From UBA2160 sp964588665 (GTDB taxonomy: Bacteria; Chloroflexota; Dehalococcoidia; Lucifugimonadales; UBA1123), in the NCBI GenBank assembly GCA_964588665.1, contig CAZPQQ010000001.1, positions 62,001 to 126,000 of the forward strand: a stretch of 64,000 nucleotides of DNA. The letters run 5' to 3'. This document shows positions 17,745-26,413 of the stretch, piece after piece. Within the stretch, counting starts at the first letter, position 1; every line of letters begins with the position of its first letter. The translations under genes and the position numbers were made by a program. Under the pieces are notes generated by a model. That model was not told the origin of the DNA. It worked only from the letters and a program-made list of their open reading frames with translations, and made no database searches.

Positions 17745-18179
17745 GTGAAGAAGCGAAATCTGGCATTTGCAGCGGCAGCGACCGCAATCATCATGGTCGC
17801 GGGTTTGGCGGCGTTTCAACCGACCGCGAGCGACGCGGCGGCCGTGAACAAAGCGAAGGGACCGCAGGAGGCCACACTGGACTTCACGATGCAACTGCCT
17901 CGGGGAACTTCTGTCACGGAGATCGTGGATGCCGTGAAACAGGCCGCGAACATCGGCTCGTCCGGCCTCGACGGCTTCGCGGTCGACTCGTTCTTTGACA
18001 TTACGACCGACTTTTCAAAGGACTCAAAAAGGGTCGAGATCGAGATCATCGCCATGCAGCTACGGGCGGCGCCTAATGACCCGAACATGAACGCGGGCCA
18101 GGTAATCGACGAGGTGAAAGCCGCGGTCAAGGACAAGGGCGGCCACGAGTTCATCGGACACGTGACGCTGATCAGGTAG
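17745..18179 (+). CDS. Secreted protein of unknown family, first of a tandem pair
   Basis: The 144-residue product starts with a typical signal peptide (MKKRNLAFAAAATAIIMVAG) with likely cleavage after an Ala-x-Ala site near residue 32. The mature part is about 110 residues with GSSGLDGFAVDSFFDI and MQLRAAPNDPNMNAGQVID. No known domain is recognised. The start is a GTG preceded by AGGAGG at eight bases. A close paralogue follows at 18324, about 140 bases downstream. The pair is probably exported and folds outside the membrane. Confidence 0.75.
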   Translation: MKKRNLAFAAAATAIIMVAGLAAFQPTASDAAAVNKAKGPQEATLDFTMQLPRGTSVTEIVDAVKQAANIGSSGLDGFAVDSFFDITTDFSKDSKRVEIEIIAMQLRAAPNDPNMNAGQVIDEVKAAVKDKGGHEFIGHVTLIR

Positions 18180-18323
18180 TCAGGGCGTGGAAAGCGCTGA
18201 GGCAGCGTCGAGAAGTATTATCTAACACGATCGGCGGTCTGGTCGCGAGAGTGTCAACCGACTCCGAGGGCCGATCGTCTGAGATCGAAGAGCGGAAAAC
18301 AGGCAAACGACAGGAAGAACAGC

Positions 18324-18755
18324 GTGAAGAAGAGGAATCTAGCACTGGCTGCAGTGGCAACTGCCATTATCATGATCGCGGGCATCGCGGCGTTTCAACC
18401 GACTGCGAGCGACGCCTCCGCCGTGAACAAGAAAAAGGGTCCGGGAGATTCCACCCTGGAGTTCACGATAGAGCTTCGCAAAGGAACCTCGGCGGCTGGG
18501 ATGGTGGACGCCGTCAAGAAGGCTGCTGGCGTAGGCTCGTCCGGGATCGACGGGTTCTCAGTTGACTCGTTCTTCGACATCACCTACAAAGTGTCGACCG
18601 GCGCGAAGGGATTCGACACCGAAATCGTCGCCATGCAATTGCGAGCCGCGCCCACCGACCCGAACATGAACGCCGGGGCAGTCATCGACGCCGTGAAAAA
18701 GACGGTCGGTAATCAGGGCGACGTGACAGTCGGCCACGTGACTGTGCTCAAGTAG
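18324..18755 (+). CDS. Secreted protein of unknown family, second of a tandem pair
   Basis: The 143-residue product is clearly homologous to the gene at 17745 over its whole length. It shares the same signal peptide style (MKKRNLALAAVATAIIMIAG), AAFQPTASDA, GFSVDSFFDITY and MQLRAAPTDPNMNAG. The best conserved parts are the signal peptide and the segment around the two Pro-Asn motifs. The start is GTG with AGGAAGAAC upstream. Downstream, the large hairpin at 18790-18845 probably ends the transcript. Confidence 0.75.
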   Translation: MKKRNLALAAVATAIIMIAGIAAFQPTASDASAVNKKKGPGDSTLEFTIELRKGTSAAGMVDAVKKAAGVGSSGIDGFSVDSFFDITYKVSTGAKGFDTEIVAMQLRAAPTDPNMNAGAVIDAVKKTVGNQGDVTVGHVTVLK

Positions 18756-18789
18756 GCGCAAAGGGGACCGGGCGGACTAACTCGATCCT

Positions 18790-18845
18790 GCAACGGCATC
18801 GACCGACGAGCGACGTATTGTAGCGTTCGTCGGTCGATGCGTTGC
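18790..18845. terminator. Long hairpin between convergent genes
   Basis: A perfect 14-bp stem (gcatcgaccgacga / tcgtcggtcgatgc) is extended by gcaac / gttgc on the outside, with a 17-base loop. It lies between the secreted-protein gene on the plus strand and the flavin reductase gene on the minus strand. No U-tract is present on either strand, so termination by RNA structure alone is uncertain. Confidence 0.6.
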
Positions 18846-18882
18846 CGGTAGACGGAACGAACCGAAGGAGATTGCCCGCGCG

Positions 18883-19458
18883 TCAGCCAGCCTTGGCAGG
18901 CTGGCCTCGTTTGAATTCAACAGAGCCTTTGGACGACGCGTAGTAGTCTTCGCCCAGGTAGAGGATCGGCTGCACAGCGTCGAGATCGAGAAGCCCTTCG
19001 GCTCCGAACGCCGAGGGCTCCCACTGGACGGCCACAATCTCTCCGAGGAAGACGTCGTGGTCGCCGTACGTGTGCTGTCCGACGACCTTGCATTCGTAAG
19101 CGGCCTGCGCGTCCGAAAGAACGGACGCTTTCACCTGGTTTCCGGGCTGGCTCTCGATGTCGAGCTCGCTGAACTTGTCGATGTCCGCGCCGCTGCATCC
19201 GGCAATCTGAGCCACCAGCGACCCGCTCTCCATCGGCATGAAGTTTACTGTGAACTCGCCCGAATCCACGATGAGTCCGTGAGTGAACCGCTTCGGCGAT
19301 ATCGACACTAGGTAGATCGGCGTCTCGCGAGATATAGCGGTGTGCCAGGCGACGGCCATCGCGTTGTCTCGACCGTTGGCGTGGGTCGTCACAATCGTCG
19401 CCCCCGCAGGGTAATGGTAGTAGTAGCTGTCCAGCTCCGTCCGTACGATCTTTGTCAT
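18883..19458 (-). CDS. Flavin reductase-like FMN-binding protein
   Basis: The 191-residue protein has the split-barrel flavin reductase pattern: YYYHYPAGATIVTTHANGR, NAMAVAWHTAIS, and SISPKRFTHGLI, followed by EFTVNFMP. The family binds FMN and transfers electrons from NAD(P)H, often to a monooxygenase partner. No partner gene is adjacent. GGAGG lies six bases before the ATG. It is a single-gene unit. Confidence 0.88.
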   Translation of the reverse strand: MTKIVRTELDSYYYHYPAGATIVTTHANGRDNAMAVAWHTAISRETPIYLVSISPKRFTHGLIVDSGEFTVNFMPMESGSLVAQIAGCSGADIDKFSELDIESQPGNQVKASVLSDAQAAYECKVVGQHTYGDHDVFLGEIVAVQWEPSAFGAEGLLDLDAVQPILYLGEDYYASSKGSVEFKRGQPAKAG

Positions 19459-19665
19459 CCAATGCCTCCGGTTGGTTGCGTAAGTCGCATTCTGTCAGAT
19501 GGCAGAAGCGGTGGCAATGGACCGTAAGATCCTGCAGGGGCCGCCCGACATCGCCGAGTGAGCTTCGGAGATTGGACGCTCTGTCCGGCTAGCATCTCTT
19601 GCGACCTTCCACTAGAATTCGCCTACTAGAGAATATGGCGACGACGCGCATGAGGAGGGCACATC

Positions 19666-20166
19666 ATGCTGGGGAACCTGAACGAGATACTACCGGAGCC
19701 AATCAGCGACGAAAGCCGGAAGATCATCCTGGAGCTGCTGAAGCGGAAGATGACGGGCTCGGCGGATCTCGCCGTGCGTCTCCTGCACGCCATGGAAGAT
19801 CGCTTCGGACCAGAGGCTCGCGACGTGATGCGCCAGATGGCGGCCAGTCCGTCGGCTACACCTCGTGATGTCGTGGGCGATCCCGCTGCTGACCTCCGCG
19901 ACTTCACCTCCGCCCTGGAACGGAACTGCGTCGGTTCTCATCGGTGGGAGCGAATCACGGACGAGCCGGACCGCGTCGGTTACCTGTTCTTCGGTTGCTT
20001 GTGGGCCGAAATCTACCGCGACCTCGGCGAGCCGGAGCTGGGTTTCGCCTTTTGCGCCACCGACGAGCCTAATGTCAGAGCCCACAACCCCGACCTCGGT
20101 TTCACCAGGACGAAGGTGCTGATGAACGGTGACGAGGCCTGCAACCACGTCTTCTTCGTCGAATAG
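19666..20166 (+). CDS. L-2-amino-thiazoline-4-carboxylic acid hydrolase-like protein
   Basis: The 166-residue protein has an N-terminal helical part and a C-terminal part with CATDEPNVRAHNPDLGFTRTK and VLMNGDEACNHVFF. This matches the ATC hydrolase family (PF14196), where the C-x-x-D and G-D-x-x-C-x-x-x-F residues are conserved. The characterised member opens the thiazoline ring on the route to cysteine, but most relatives are of unknown substrate. GAGGAGGG precedes the ATG by seven to ten bases. Confidence 0.78.
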   Translation: MLGNLNEILPEPISDESRKIILELLKRKMTGSADLAVRLLHAMEDRFGPEARDVMRQMAASPSATPRDVVGDPAADLRDFTSALERNCVGSHRWERITDEPDRVGYLFFGCLWAEIYRDLGEPELGFAFCATDEPNVRAHNPDLGFTRTKVLMNGDEACNHVFFVE

Positions 20167-20468
20167 TGGCATGTGGAAACAACGGCATACAGGCGAATGA
20201 GCGGGGATCGGCATTGACTTGTGGTTGACTCGCCAAGCTCAAGATTCCCGTCTTCGCCAGATACCGCCTGATCGATTTCCAGGTTCGCCCAGCCGCCTTG
20301 GTCGCCTGACACGACGGACAGAATCGGACCGGCTAACAGATGCAGCGCAAGAGATCCCCGGATTCCCAACTATGCCGTCTCGCGGAACAACGCTGGCGCC
20401 ATGTTCCGGATTGACGTTACCCTGGAGTAGCGGCTTTCCTTGGTTGGCGGTTCGTTGACGAGTTGGGT
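20167..20468. other. Intergenic region without a supportable gene
   Basis: The 302 bases between the hydrolase-like gene and the TPR gene show only short frames without motifs or ribosome binding sites. The promoter of the TPR gene is expected in the last 100 bases. Confidence 0.35.
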
Positions 20469-21101
20469 ATGAATAGGCACACGTTTTGTACAATCGGAAT
20501 TGCTCTCGTGGCATCTCTGGCCGCGGCGTGCGGGGGCTTGAGCGAGGCCGAGGAGCACTACTACGCCGGAGTGACGCTTCAGGGACGAGAACATCTCAGA
20601 CAGGCGATCGAAGAATATACCGAGGCCATCGTAGCCGAACCGGAGTATGCCGAGGCGTTCCACAACAGGGGCGTTGCGCACGCGAATCTCCGTCATTACC
20701 AGCTTGCAATCGAGGACCTGGACGAAGCCATTCGGCTCGACCCCGAGGCTACCCGAATCTACGCAAGCCGCGGTTCCGTGTACGACGGTGTTGGTCAACA
20801 CAAAAGGGCGATCGAGGATTTCGACGAGGCCATCCGCCTGGACCCGCAGTTCACCATCGCCTACGCGAGCCGCGCCTCCGCCCACGGAGAGCTTGGACAG
20901 TTCCAGAGCGCAATAGACGACCTCGATGAGGCGATCCGACTCGACCCTCAATTCGCCGCCGCCTATGCCGTGCGCGCCTTGGCATTTACTCAACTAGGTC
21001 GAGACGCTGAAGCCCAGGCAGACTCTGCCCGCGCAACGGAACTCGGGTTCGACTCCGTGGAGTTGGAAGAAGAGTTCGACAAGCTCAAGGCGCAACGGTA
21101 G
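20469..21101 (+). CDS. TPR-repeat lipoprotein
   Basis: The 210-residue product has a signal peptide ending in a lipobox (ASLAAACGG, Cys about residue 21). It is followed by at least four TPR units with the pattern A-x-x-N-R-G and A-I-x-D-x-D-E-A-I-R-L-D-P. Such proteins are anchored in a membrane by lipid on the Cys and serve as docking scaffolds. A distant paralogue of the same build is at 33349-33987. No obvious ribosome binding site precedes the ATG. It stands alone ahead of the tRNA terminator. Confidence 0.83.
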   Translation: MNRHTFCTIGIALVASLAAACGGLSEAEEHYYAGVTLQGREHLRQAIEEYTEAIVAEPEYAEAFHNRGVAHANLRHYQLAIEDLDEAIRLDPEATRIYASRGSVYDGVGQHKRAIEDFDEAIRLDPQFTIAYASRASAHGELGQFQSAIDDLDEAIRLDPQFAAAYAVRALAFTQLGRDAEAQADSARATELGFDSVELEEEFDKLKAQR

Positions 21102-21243
21102 CGCAGCTTTCGCGTCGTCGTACTAGCACGAGAACCGCCTGGATATGGACGTAGGCGCCGCCCCTGCTGAAGTCCTGAGAGTTTCGTCAGTCGGGCGTCG
21201 CTGGTCATGGTCGCGCCGGCAGCGTGGGCATGGCCGGCCTCAG

Positions 21244-21276
21244 CAAAACAAAAACCCCTCGGCGTGGACCAAGGGG
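21244..21276 (-). terminator. Rho-independent terminator of the tRNA unit
   Basis: On the minus strand a hairpin CCCCTTGG / CCGAGGGG with one mismatch and a six-base loop is followed by TTTTTGTTTTG. It lies about 25 bases downstream of the tRNA-Cys 3' end and ends the tRNA-Leu/tRNA-Cys transcript. Confidence 0.75.
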
Positions 21277-21301
21277 CTTTCAATTGCACCTGGATTGTTG
21301 G

Positions 21302-21375
21302 AGGCGACGGGCGGATTCGAACCGCCGAATAGAGGTTTTGCAGACCTCCGCCTTAGACCGCTTGGCTACGTCGCC
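21302..21375 (-). tRNA. tRNA-Cys (anticodon GCA)
   Basis: The 74-base sequence folds into a perfect cloverleaf: acceptor GGCGACG with CGTCGCC, D-stem GCC / GGC, anticodon stem GAGGT / ACCTC with loop CTGCAAA, and T-stem GGCGG / CCGCC with TTCGAAT. The discriminator is U, as required for CysRS. CCA is encoded directly after it (21299-21301). Confidence 0.95.
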
Positions 21376-21410
21376 CCGTCATTGTTGCCCATACAGCGAA
21401 CGATGGATGG

Positions 21411-21495
21411 TGCCGAGGAGGAGACTCGAACTCCTACAGCCTGTTAGGCCACAGCGCCCTCAACGCTGCGTGTCTACCAATTCCACCACCTCGGC
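21411..21495 (-). tRNA. tRNA-Leu (anticodon GAG)
   Basis: The 85-base sequence has acceptor GCCGAGG / CCTCGGC, anticodon loop TTGAGGG within CAGCG / CGCTG, a long variable arm (TGGCCTAACAGGCTGT) typical of class II tRNAs, and discriminator A. CCA is encoded. It is transcribed ahead of tRNA-Cys, with 35 bases between them. Confidence 0.93.
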
Positions 21496-21816
21496 ACGAT
21501 GACCGTGAACGCTTGAGGGAACGCCTGCATTCACAGACTCGGGCACCGCCTTCATTATATCCAAAGGTCCGATTCATGTCCACAGGATGACGAATATCGG
21601 GCCGCGTGCGACGTCACGCTGCAGGCTCAGTCGCGCGGCACGCGCGACCCGCCTCGCGCCGTGGTTTATGACGACCGATTTGTGGAGCAGAATCGATGTC
21701 TGGGCGTCAATCGTGCGGCGCATCATCTCAGGGAGAGGGCGAACATACAGATCGACACTGGCTGAAAGAAGTTTGGTGGAGCGCTGGCGCTGATTGCCAT
21801 CGCCGCGGTTGGCGCA
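21496..21816. other. Region upstream of the S8 peptidase gene
   Basis: No separate gene is seen. In frame with the peptidase, 21766-21816 codes KKFGGALALIAIAAVGA, which would be the missing front of the signal peptide. It is preceded by TGA. Removing one A from the run at 21765-21767 would put CTG AAG AAG in frame. The promoter of the tRNA unit should lie near 21500-21560. Confidence 0.45.
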
Positions 21817-23799
21817 GTGACGTTTTGGATTGGCGAGACGCCGGTCTTGACCGCCAAACCAGCCCATGCTCAGACCGCGACCTCAACCTCGGCGACGTTG
21901 CCAACGTCCGTCAAGCATGCGAAGTTCTCGTCGAACGTCGCCTTGCTGGCCGAGTACGGCTCTCGATTGCGGCGGGGGCGTGCGGCCTCGTTCTCCGGCC
22001 CGACGACGGGTGACGCACAGGTTCAGGCCATGATCGACGGCGGCCTGCTGCGGATGGACGCCGCCGGGCGGGTGCAGCTCTACGTGCGCTTGGCTCAACC
22101 CGGCGCGTCTGCGATCGTGGACCTGGAAGCATCGGGCGCGGCGATCGAGATCGAAGACGCATCGAGAGCGCTGGTCCAACTGACCGTCTCGGTCGACAGG
22201 CTCGGCGACCTCGAAAGGCTCGATTCGGTGGCCTCGGTGCGGCTGCCGATCTACGGGCGCACCAACGCAGGCTCAAAGCTCACCGAGGGCGACGCTGCGC
22301 TGAGTTTCAATGAACTCCGCAGCGCCCAGAGTGTGTCAGGCGCGGGCGTCACGGTCGGCTTGATATCGGACGGCATTTTCGGCATCGTCGACGCCCTCGC
22401 GTCAGGCGATTTGCCGGCAACGGCGCTTAACCGGGACGGAGGCGGCAAGCTCGTCTCGACGACGGGCGGCGTAACCGCGGTGTCGTTTCGGGCGGATGGA
22501 GACCTCGAGGCGGGGCTCTCCAGCGGGAGCAAAGGCGCGGAAGGCACGGCGATGCTCGAGATCGTACACGACATCGCGCCGGATGCGAATCTGCGCTTCG
22601 CGAACTTCGCCACGGACATCGAGTTCAACGCGGCAGTCACCTACCTTGCCGCGACCAGCGACGTTGTGATCGACGACATCGCGTGGTTCGGCCTGGCCTA
22701 CGATCAGTCGAGTTCGATATCTGCCAACACGGCCGCGATGCTGAACCTGCTCGCCAATCCGATTCGAGGCTACTACACGTCAGTGGGGAACCACGCACAA
22801 CGGCACTACCAGGAGTTGTTCGCCGATTCGGGCCTGGACGGCACGGCGCTCGTGGGATTGGGCGGCGCCCTTCACCGGTTCGAGCAGACGGCTGACACCA
22901 CCGATTGCAGGACGCTCGGCCCGGGCGTCTCAAATTACGTCGACCTGTTCAACGGCCAAACGGCGACGGTCTTTCTCTCGTGGGACGACACATTTGGCGC
23001 CGCGGCGAACGATTACGACATCTTCGTGCGCGACGGCGTGACGGGGGTCGTCGTCGCGTCCGGGATCACCGACAATCCGGGCGTGACGCTGGAACCGCTC
23101 GAAACGGTTGCTTTCACGAACACCTCCGGCGTCAAGCGAACTTTCGAGATACTCGTCCAGAACTCCGCGAACCTGGCCAGCCCGAAAACCATCGAGATGT
23201 TCGTGTTTGGCGGCGTCTCGTGTCCCGACGGCTCGAAGCTGAACTTCAACACGCTGAGCAGCAGCGTGCCCGCCCAGGGCGACGCCGGGGGAGGTGTGGT
23301 CTCGGTAGGAGCGATCAACGCGTCAGACTCGGGACTCGACACAATCGAATCGTTCTCCAATCGCGGGCCGACCAACAATGGCGCCCTGAAGCCGGACGTA
23401 TCGGCTGTGGACGGCGTGTCGGTGACCGGCTCGGGCGGATTCTCGTCCAGCTTCTTCGGGACATCCGCGTCAGCCCCTCACGTGGCTGCGCTAGCGGCGC
23501 TGCTCCTCGACCTCAAGCCTGGTTTGCAGGCCGGAGAGCCAGACGACAATCCGGCCGCGGATCGAATCGCCCTCAGAGCAGCGATCGTCAACACCGCCGT
23601 CGACCTGGGCGACCCGGGACCTGACAACACGTTCGGCGCCGGACGCGTCAACGGAGCGTTGGCCGGACAGAGCCTCGTTCCGGCGCCGCAGCCAGTGCCC
23701 TCGCTGTCTGCGACCGGCCTTGCCGCCGCCTGGCTGGCCATGGCGATCGTCGTCGTGGCAGTGCTTCGGCGTAGATGGGTTGTGCGCGGAGCGAGGTGA
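21817..23799 (+). CDS. Subtilisin-like S8 peptidase with Glu at the His position and C-terminal sorting-like tail
   Basis: The 660-residue product is exported. A Pro-rich N-terminus ends in AKPAHAQTA, a likely cleavage site. The S8 core shows Asp185 in GVTVGLISDGIFG, Asn325 of the oxyanion hole in YTSVGNHAQ, and Ser550 in FFGTSASAPHV. The site that normally reads HGTAVAxIxH is AEGTAMLEIVHDIAP, so Glu242 takes the place of the catalytic His. The C-terminus (VPSLSATGL, a hydrophobic span, then RRR) resembles IPTL/PEP-CTERM-type sorting tails. The GTG at 21817 lies inside the hydrophobic core of the signal peptide. The frame stays open upstream to 21766 but has no ATG, GTG or TTG, so the true start is uncertain. 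Confidence 0.8.
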   Translation: MTFWIGETPVLTAKPAHAQTATSTSATLPTSVKHAKFSSNVALLAEYGSRLRRGRAASFSGPTTGDAQVQAMIDGGLLRMDAAGRVQLYVRLAQPGASAIVDLEASGAAIEIEDASRALVQLTVSVDRLGDLERLDSVASVRLPIYGRTNAGSKLTEGDAALSFNELRSAQSVSGAGVTVGLISDGIFGIVDALASGDLPATALNRDGGGKLVSTTGGVTAVSFRADGDLEAGLSSGSKGAEGTAMLEIVHDIAPDANLRFANFATDIEFNAAVTYLAATSDVVIDDIAWFGLAYDQSSSISANTAAMLNLLANPIRGYYTSVGNHAQRHYQELFADSGLDGTALVGLGGALHRFEQTADTTDCRTLGPGVSNYVDLFNGQTATVFLSWDDTFGAAANDYDIFVRDGVTGVVVASGITDNPGVTLEPLETVAFTNTSGVKRTFEILVQNSANLASPKTIEMFVFGGVSCPDGSKLNFNTLSSSVPAQGDAGGGVVSVGAINASDSGLDTIESFSNRGPTNNGALKPDVSAVDGVSVTGSGGFSSSFFGTSASAPHVAALAALLLDLKPGLQAGEPDDNPAADRIALRAAIVNTAVDLGDPGPDNTFGAGRVNGALAGQSLVPAPQPVPSLSATGLAAAWLAMAIVVVAVLRRRWVVRGAR

Positions 23800-23817
23800 A
23801 ATAGAGTGAGAAGCAGG

Positions 23818-23992
23818 CTGGGCCTGAAGACCCAGGCCACGGGCGTGTACATCACAGGTGCTCTGGCCGTTCACTGCCAAGCTGTGTGAATCCACGCTGG
23901 GCCTGAAGATCATGCCTCAGGCAGATTCGCCCAAGGCGAACCCAGGCCACCGACGTGTCCACCACGGGTGCTCTGGCCGTTTACGGCCAAGC
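23818..23992. repeat. Imperfect direct repeat between convergent genes
   Basis: Two copies of a 65-base element occur: 23818-23882, and 23897-23909 plus 23941-23992. They share ctgggcctgaaga, cccaggccac and ggtgctctggccgtt. The second copy carries an insert of 31 bases. Each contains the palindrome tggccgtt.acggcca or a variant. It lies between the S8 peptidase and the RNB ribonuclease. Confidence 0.6.
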
Positions 23993-24007
23993 GTTGCGCA
24001 GCTCTCT

Positions 24008-26032
24008 CTACTGCGCCACCACGAATTGCCCCACTCGGCGCCATAGGTCGACGCCGTGTAGTCGCAGAGTCACGGTCTCTCCGGGAGCGGCCGTGCTGGG
24101 CAGCGCCGCGCGGACTCTGAAAGGGTAGTCGTTTAGCTCCAGCGAACCGGGGCGGTTCTGGGCGTTCTCCAGAACCATGGCATCGAACAGGCTTTCCTCG
24201 CCCATCTCCTCCAGCTCTCGCCTTTGGCGGTCGAGGTATTTGAGCAGCCAGTAGGTTCGCCGTTGCTCTTCCAGCCGCCCGAGCTCGCGGATCTGAACGT
24301 CCGCCCGTTGCGCCACCGATGCGATGGCCTCTTCGTCGTACAGATGCTCGCCGGTTTCCAGGAAGTGGGAGATCTGTCGTTGGACCACGAGGTCGGGGTA
24401 GCGCCGCAACGGCGACGAGGCCTGTATGTACGCGGGCACGCCGAGACCGCCGTGAGCGCCTGGTTCGATGTTGATCGTCGCGGGCGCCATCTTGCGAACG
24501 ATCGAGTACCAACGCAGAGGACCCTCGGGGGTTTGGGCGATCACGTCGCGGACGTCCGGCGCCTTCTGCGACCGGTACGGCGCGGGTAGTTTGTTCTGTT
24601 TGCAGTACTCGGCCAGCAGCGAATTGCACAGGATCATGTACTCGGCCACCATGTTCCGAGCCGGGGCCGAGCGCGCGACGACTCGGACGGAAACGTCGCC
24701 GTCCGTGGTTACCTTGATAGACAGCTCGTCCCGTTCGAGGTTCAGCGCGCCCGCCGCTTCCCGTTGAGCGCGCAATGCTCTCGAAAGAGTCTCCAGCGCC
24801 GTCAGCGATTCGTGCATCGGAGCGTCCGAGTCCGTCAACGCCGCGTCGACCTCTTCGTACGGAAGCGCCGCCCGACTTTCGACCACTGAGGACGCGACCT
24901 CCCAGTCCAGCACTTTGCCTTCCGAATCCAGGCGGGCCAACACGCTCAGGGCCGGGCGTTGCAACCCTGGATTCAGACTGCCTTTGTCGGCGCTGACAGA
25001 CGGGGGCAGCATCGAGATCGTGCGCTCGGGCAGATATAGGGTGGACATCCGCCTGTCGGCCTCGATGTCGAGGGCCGACTCGCGTGCGACCACTGTGCCG
25101 GCGTCGGTGATGTGTATGCCGACCTTGTACACGGCGCCAGACCCGTCGCCAGCTTCCACCGCCTCGATCGACAACCCGTCGTCGCGGTCCCGCGTGCCCT
25201 TGTCGTCGATGGTGACTACCCCCAGGTGCGTGAGGTCTCGGCGGCCGGGCGCATCGAGCGGAGGCGCCACGACCAAGGCATCGGCTTCGGCAGTCGTTGC
25301 GTCGTCGAACTCGATGGGAATCGACGCCCGCTCCAGGTCCAAGCACTCGTCCTCGTCGATAAACCCGACCTTCGTCAGCGCCAAATAAGCCGCTCGCTGA
25401 GGGTCGCGTGCGCCGGGCGCGAAGGACTGGAGGAACTTTTTCGCGGCCCCGGCCCTGGTGTAATCGTCGCCATGGAGGACCAGTCCGCGAAGCTGTTCGA
25501 GCAGGTTTGTCTGATGAGCGCTCGGATCCTCGGGCATCTTGCCTGACCCAAGCTTGCTCGCCAGCTCCTCGCCCTCGATTCGGTTGCGCTCCCGTCGGAG
25601 CCTTCGGGCCAACATCTCGGCAACGTCTTCCCGAGACCTGGCCGCGTATTCGCCGCCCTCTTTCGTAAACCGAAGGTCGTCGCGGGAAAGGTGCAAGAGC
25701 AGGCCGACGAGCTGACCCGGTGTCGGAGCCGTGCTCCAGTAGAGTTCGGCAATGTCGGATAAGGGCATCGTCCCTTCGTCGTCGCACACGATGTCCCAGA
25801 GTTCCTCGAGGTCCACGCGCGCCGCGACACCCTCTGCCTCCAGGGCCAATGCCTCCACCTCATCGTGACTGCTCGCGGAAAGGCCAGTCTCCAACAGAAC
25901 CCGAGCGAACGGCAATCGCGCCTCGCGGTTCCTGCCGATGGCGATCCGAACGCGCTGCGTATCCATGTCGACGCATCGGCCCAAACCGGGTCCGCCGCTG
26001 AGCTGTACGACGAGGATGTCCCCTGGCTTCAT
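24008..26032 (-). CDS. RNB-domain exoribonuclease (RNase II/R family)
   Basis: The 674-residue protein degrades RNA from the 3' end. The catalytic block of the RNB domain is visible: DDKGTRDRDDGLSIEAVEAG with the metal-binding aspartates, then VAEYMILCNSLLAEYC and SSPLRRYPDLVVQRQI, which is the usual T-S-P-I-R-R-Y-x-D-L. The N-terminus is shorter than in RNase R and the C-terminal S1 part is degenerate. It is closest in layout to the RNase II-like proteins of cyanobacteria and Chloroflexi. GGAGG lies five bases before the ATG at 26032. An in-frame start eleven codons earlier has no such site. Confidence 0.88.
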   Translation of the reverse strand: MKPGDILVVQLSGGPGLGRCVDMDTQRVRIAIGRNREARLPFARVLLETGLSASSHDEVEALALEAEGVAARVDLEELWDIVCDDEGTMPLSDIAELYWSTAPTPGQLVGLLLHLSRDDLRFTKEGGEYAARSREDVAEMLARRLRRERNRIEGEELASKLGSGKMPEDPSAHQTNLLEQLRGLVLHGDDYTRAGAAKKFLQSFAPGARDPQRAAYLALTKVGFIDEDECLDLERASIPIEFDDATTAEADALVVAPPLDAPGRRDLTHLGVVTIDDKGTRDRDDGLSIEAVEAGDGSGAVYKVGIHITDAGTVVARESALDIEADRRMSTLYLPERTISMLPPSVSADKGSLNPGLQRPALSVLARLDSEGKVLDWEVASSVVESRAALPYEEVDAALTDSDAPMHESLTALETLSRALRAQREAAGALNLERDELSIKVTTDGDVSVRVVARSAPARNMVAEYMILCNSLLAEYCKQNKLPAPYRSQKAPDVRDVIAQTPEGPLRWYSIVRKMAPATINIEPGAHGGLGVPAYIQASSPLRRYPDLVVQRQISHFLETGEHLYDEEAIASVAQRADVQIRELGRLEEQRRTYWLLKYLDRQRRELEEMGEESLFDAMVLENAQNRPGSLELNDYPFRVRAALPSTAAPGETVTLRLHGVDLWRRVGQFVVAQ

Positions 26033-26413
26033 CGGTCCTCCGGATTCTGGTTCAGATGAGCGCAATATGTCGCTCGAAATCGACCGTCCACATCATAGCC
26101 GAATTCGGGCGCGCCTTGCCGTGGCGGGCATCATGCGGAGCAAGTCGGTGCTGACCGCGCTTTAGACTAGTGTCAGCCACGGCACGTGAGGCCGCACACT
26201 TTGCTAACGTGAAGTACAGAGAGGGCGAGTTCGACGTATGTCGACGAATCAGCGGAGCACGACCCATCCGGGGATGCTCTGGTCCTTCAGGGCCGAGCCA
26301 GAATCGCGACCGATCTCGGCGAACGCTCTGGCCGACCCGTCAGTGCCCGGCCTTCACGCGAACAGTGTCCCGAATCGATCGGAACACCGACTTTTCGACA
26401 CGGACGGTCTTAA
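26033..26413. other. Intergenic region between divergent genes
   Basis: A 61-codon frame from an ATG at 26238 has GAGGGCGAG upstream but no recognisable product. It ends a few bases after the next gene starts, and a one-base shift there would join the two. It is not called as a gene. Confidence 0.35.
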
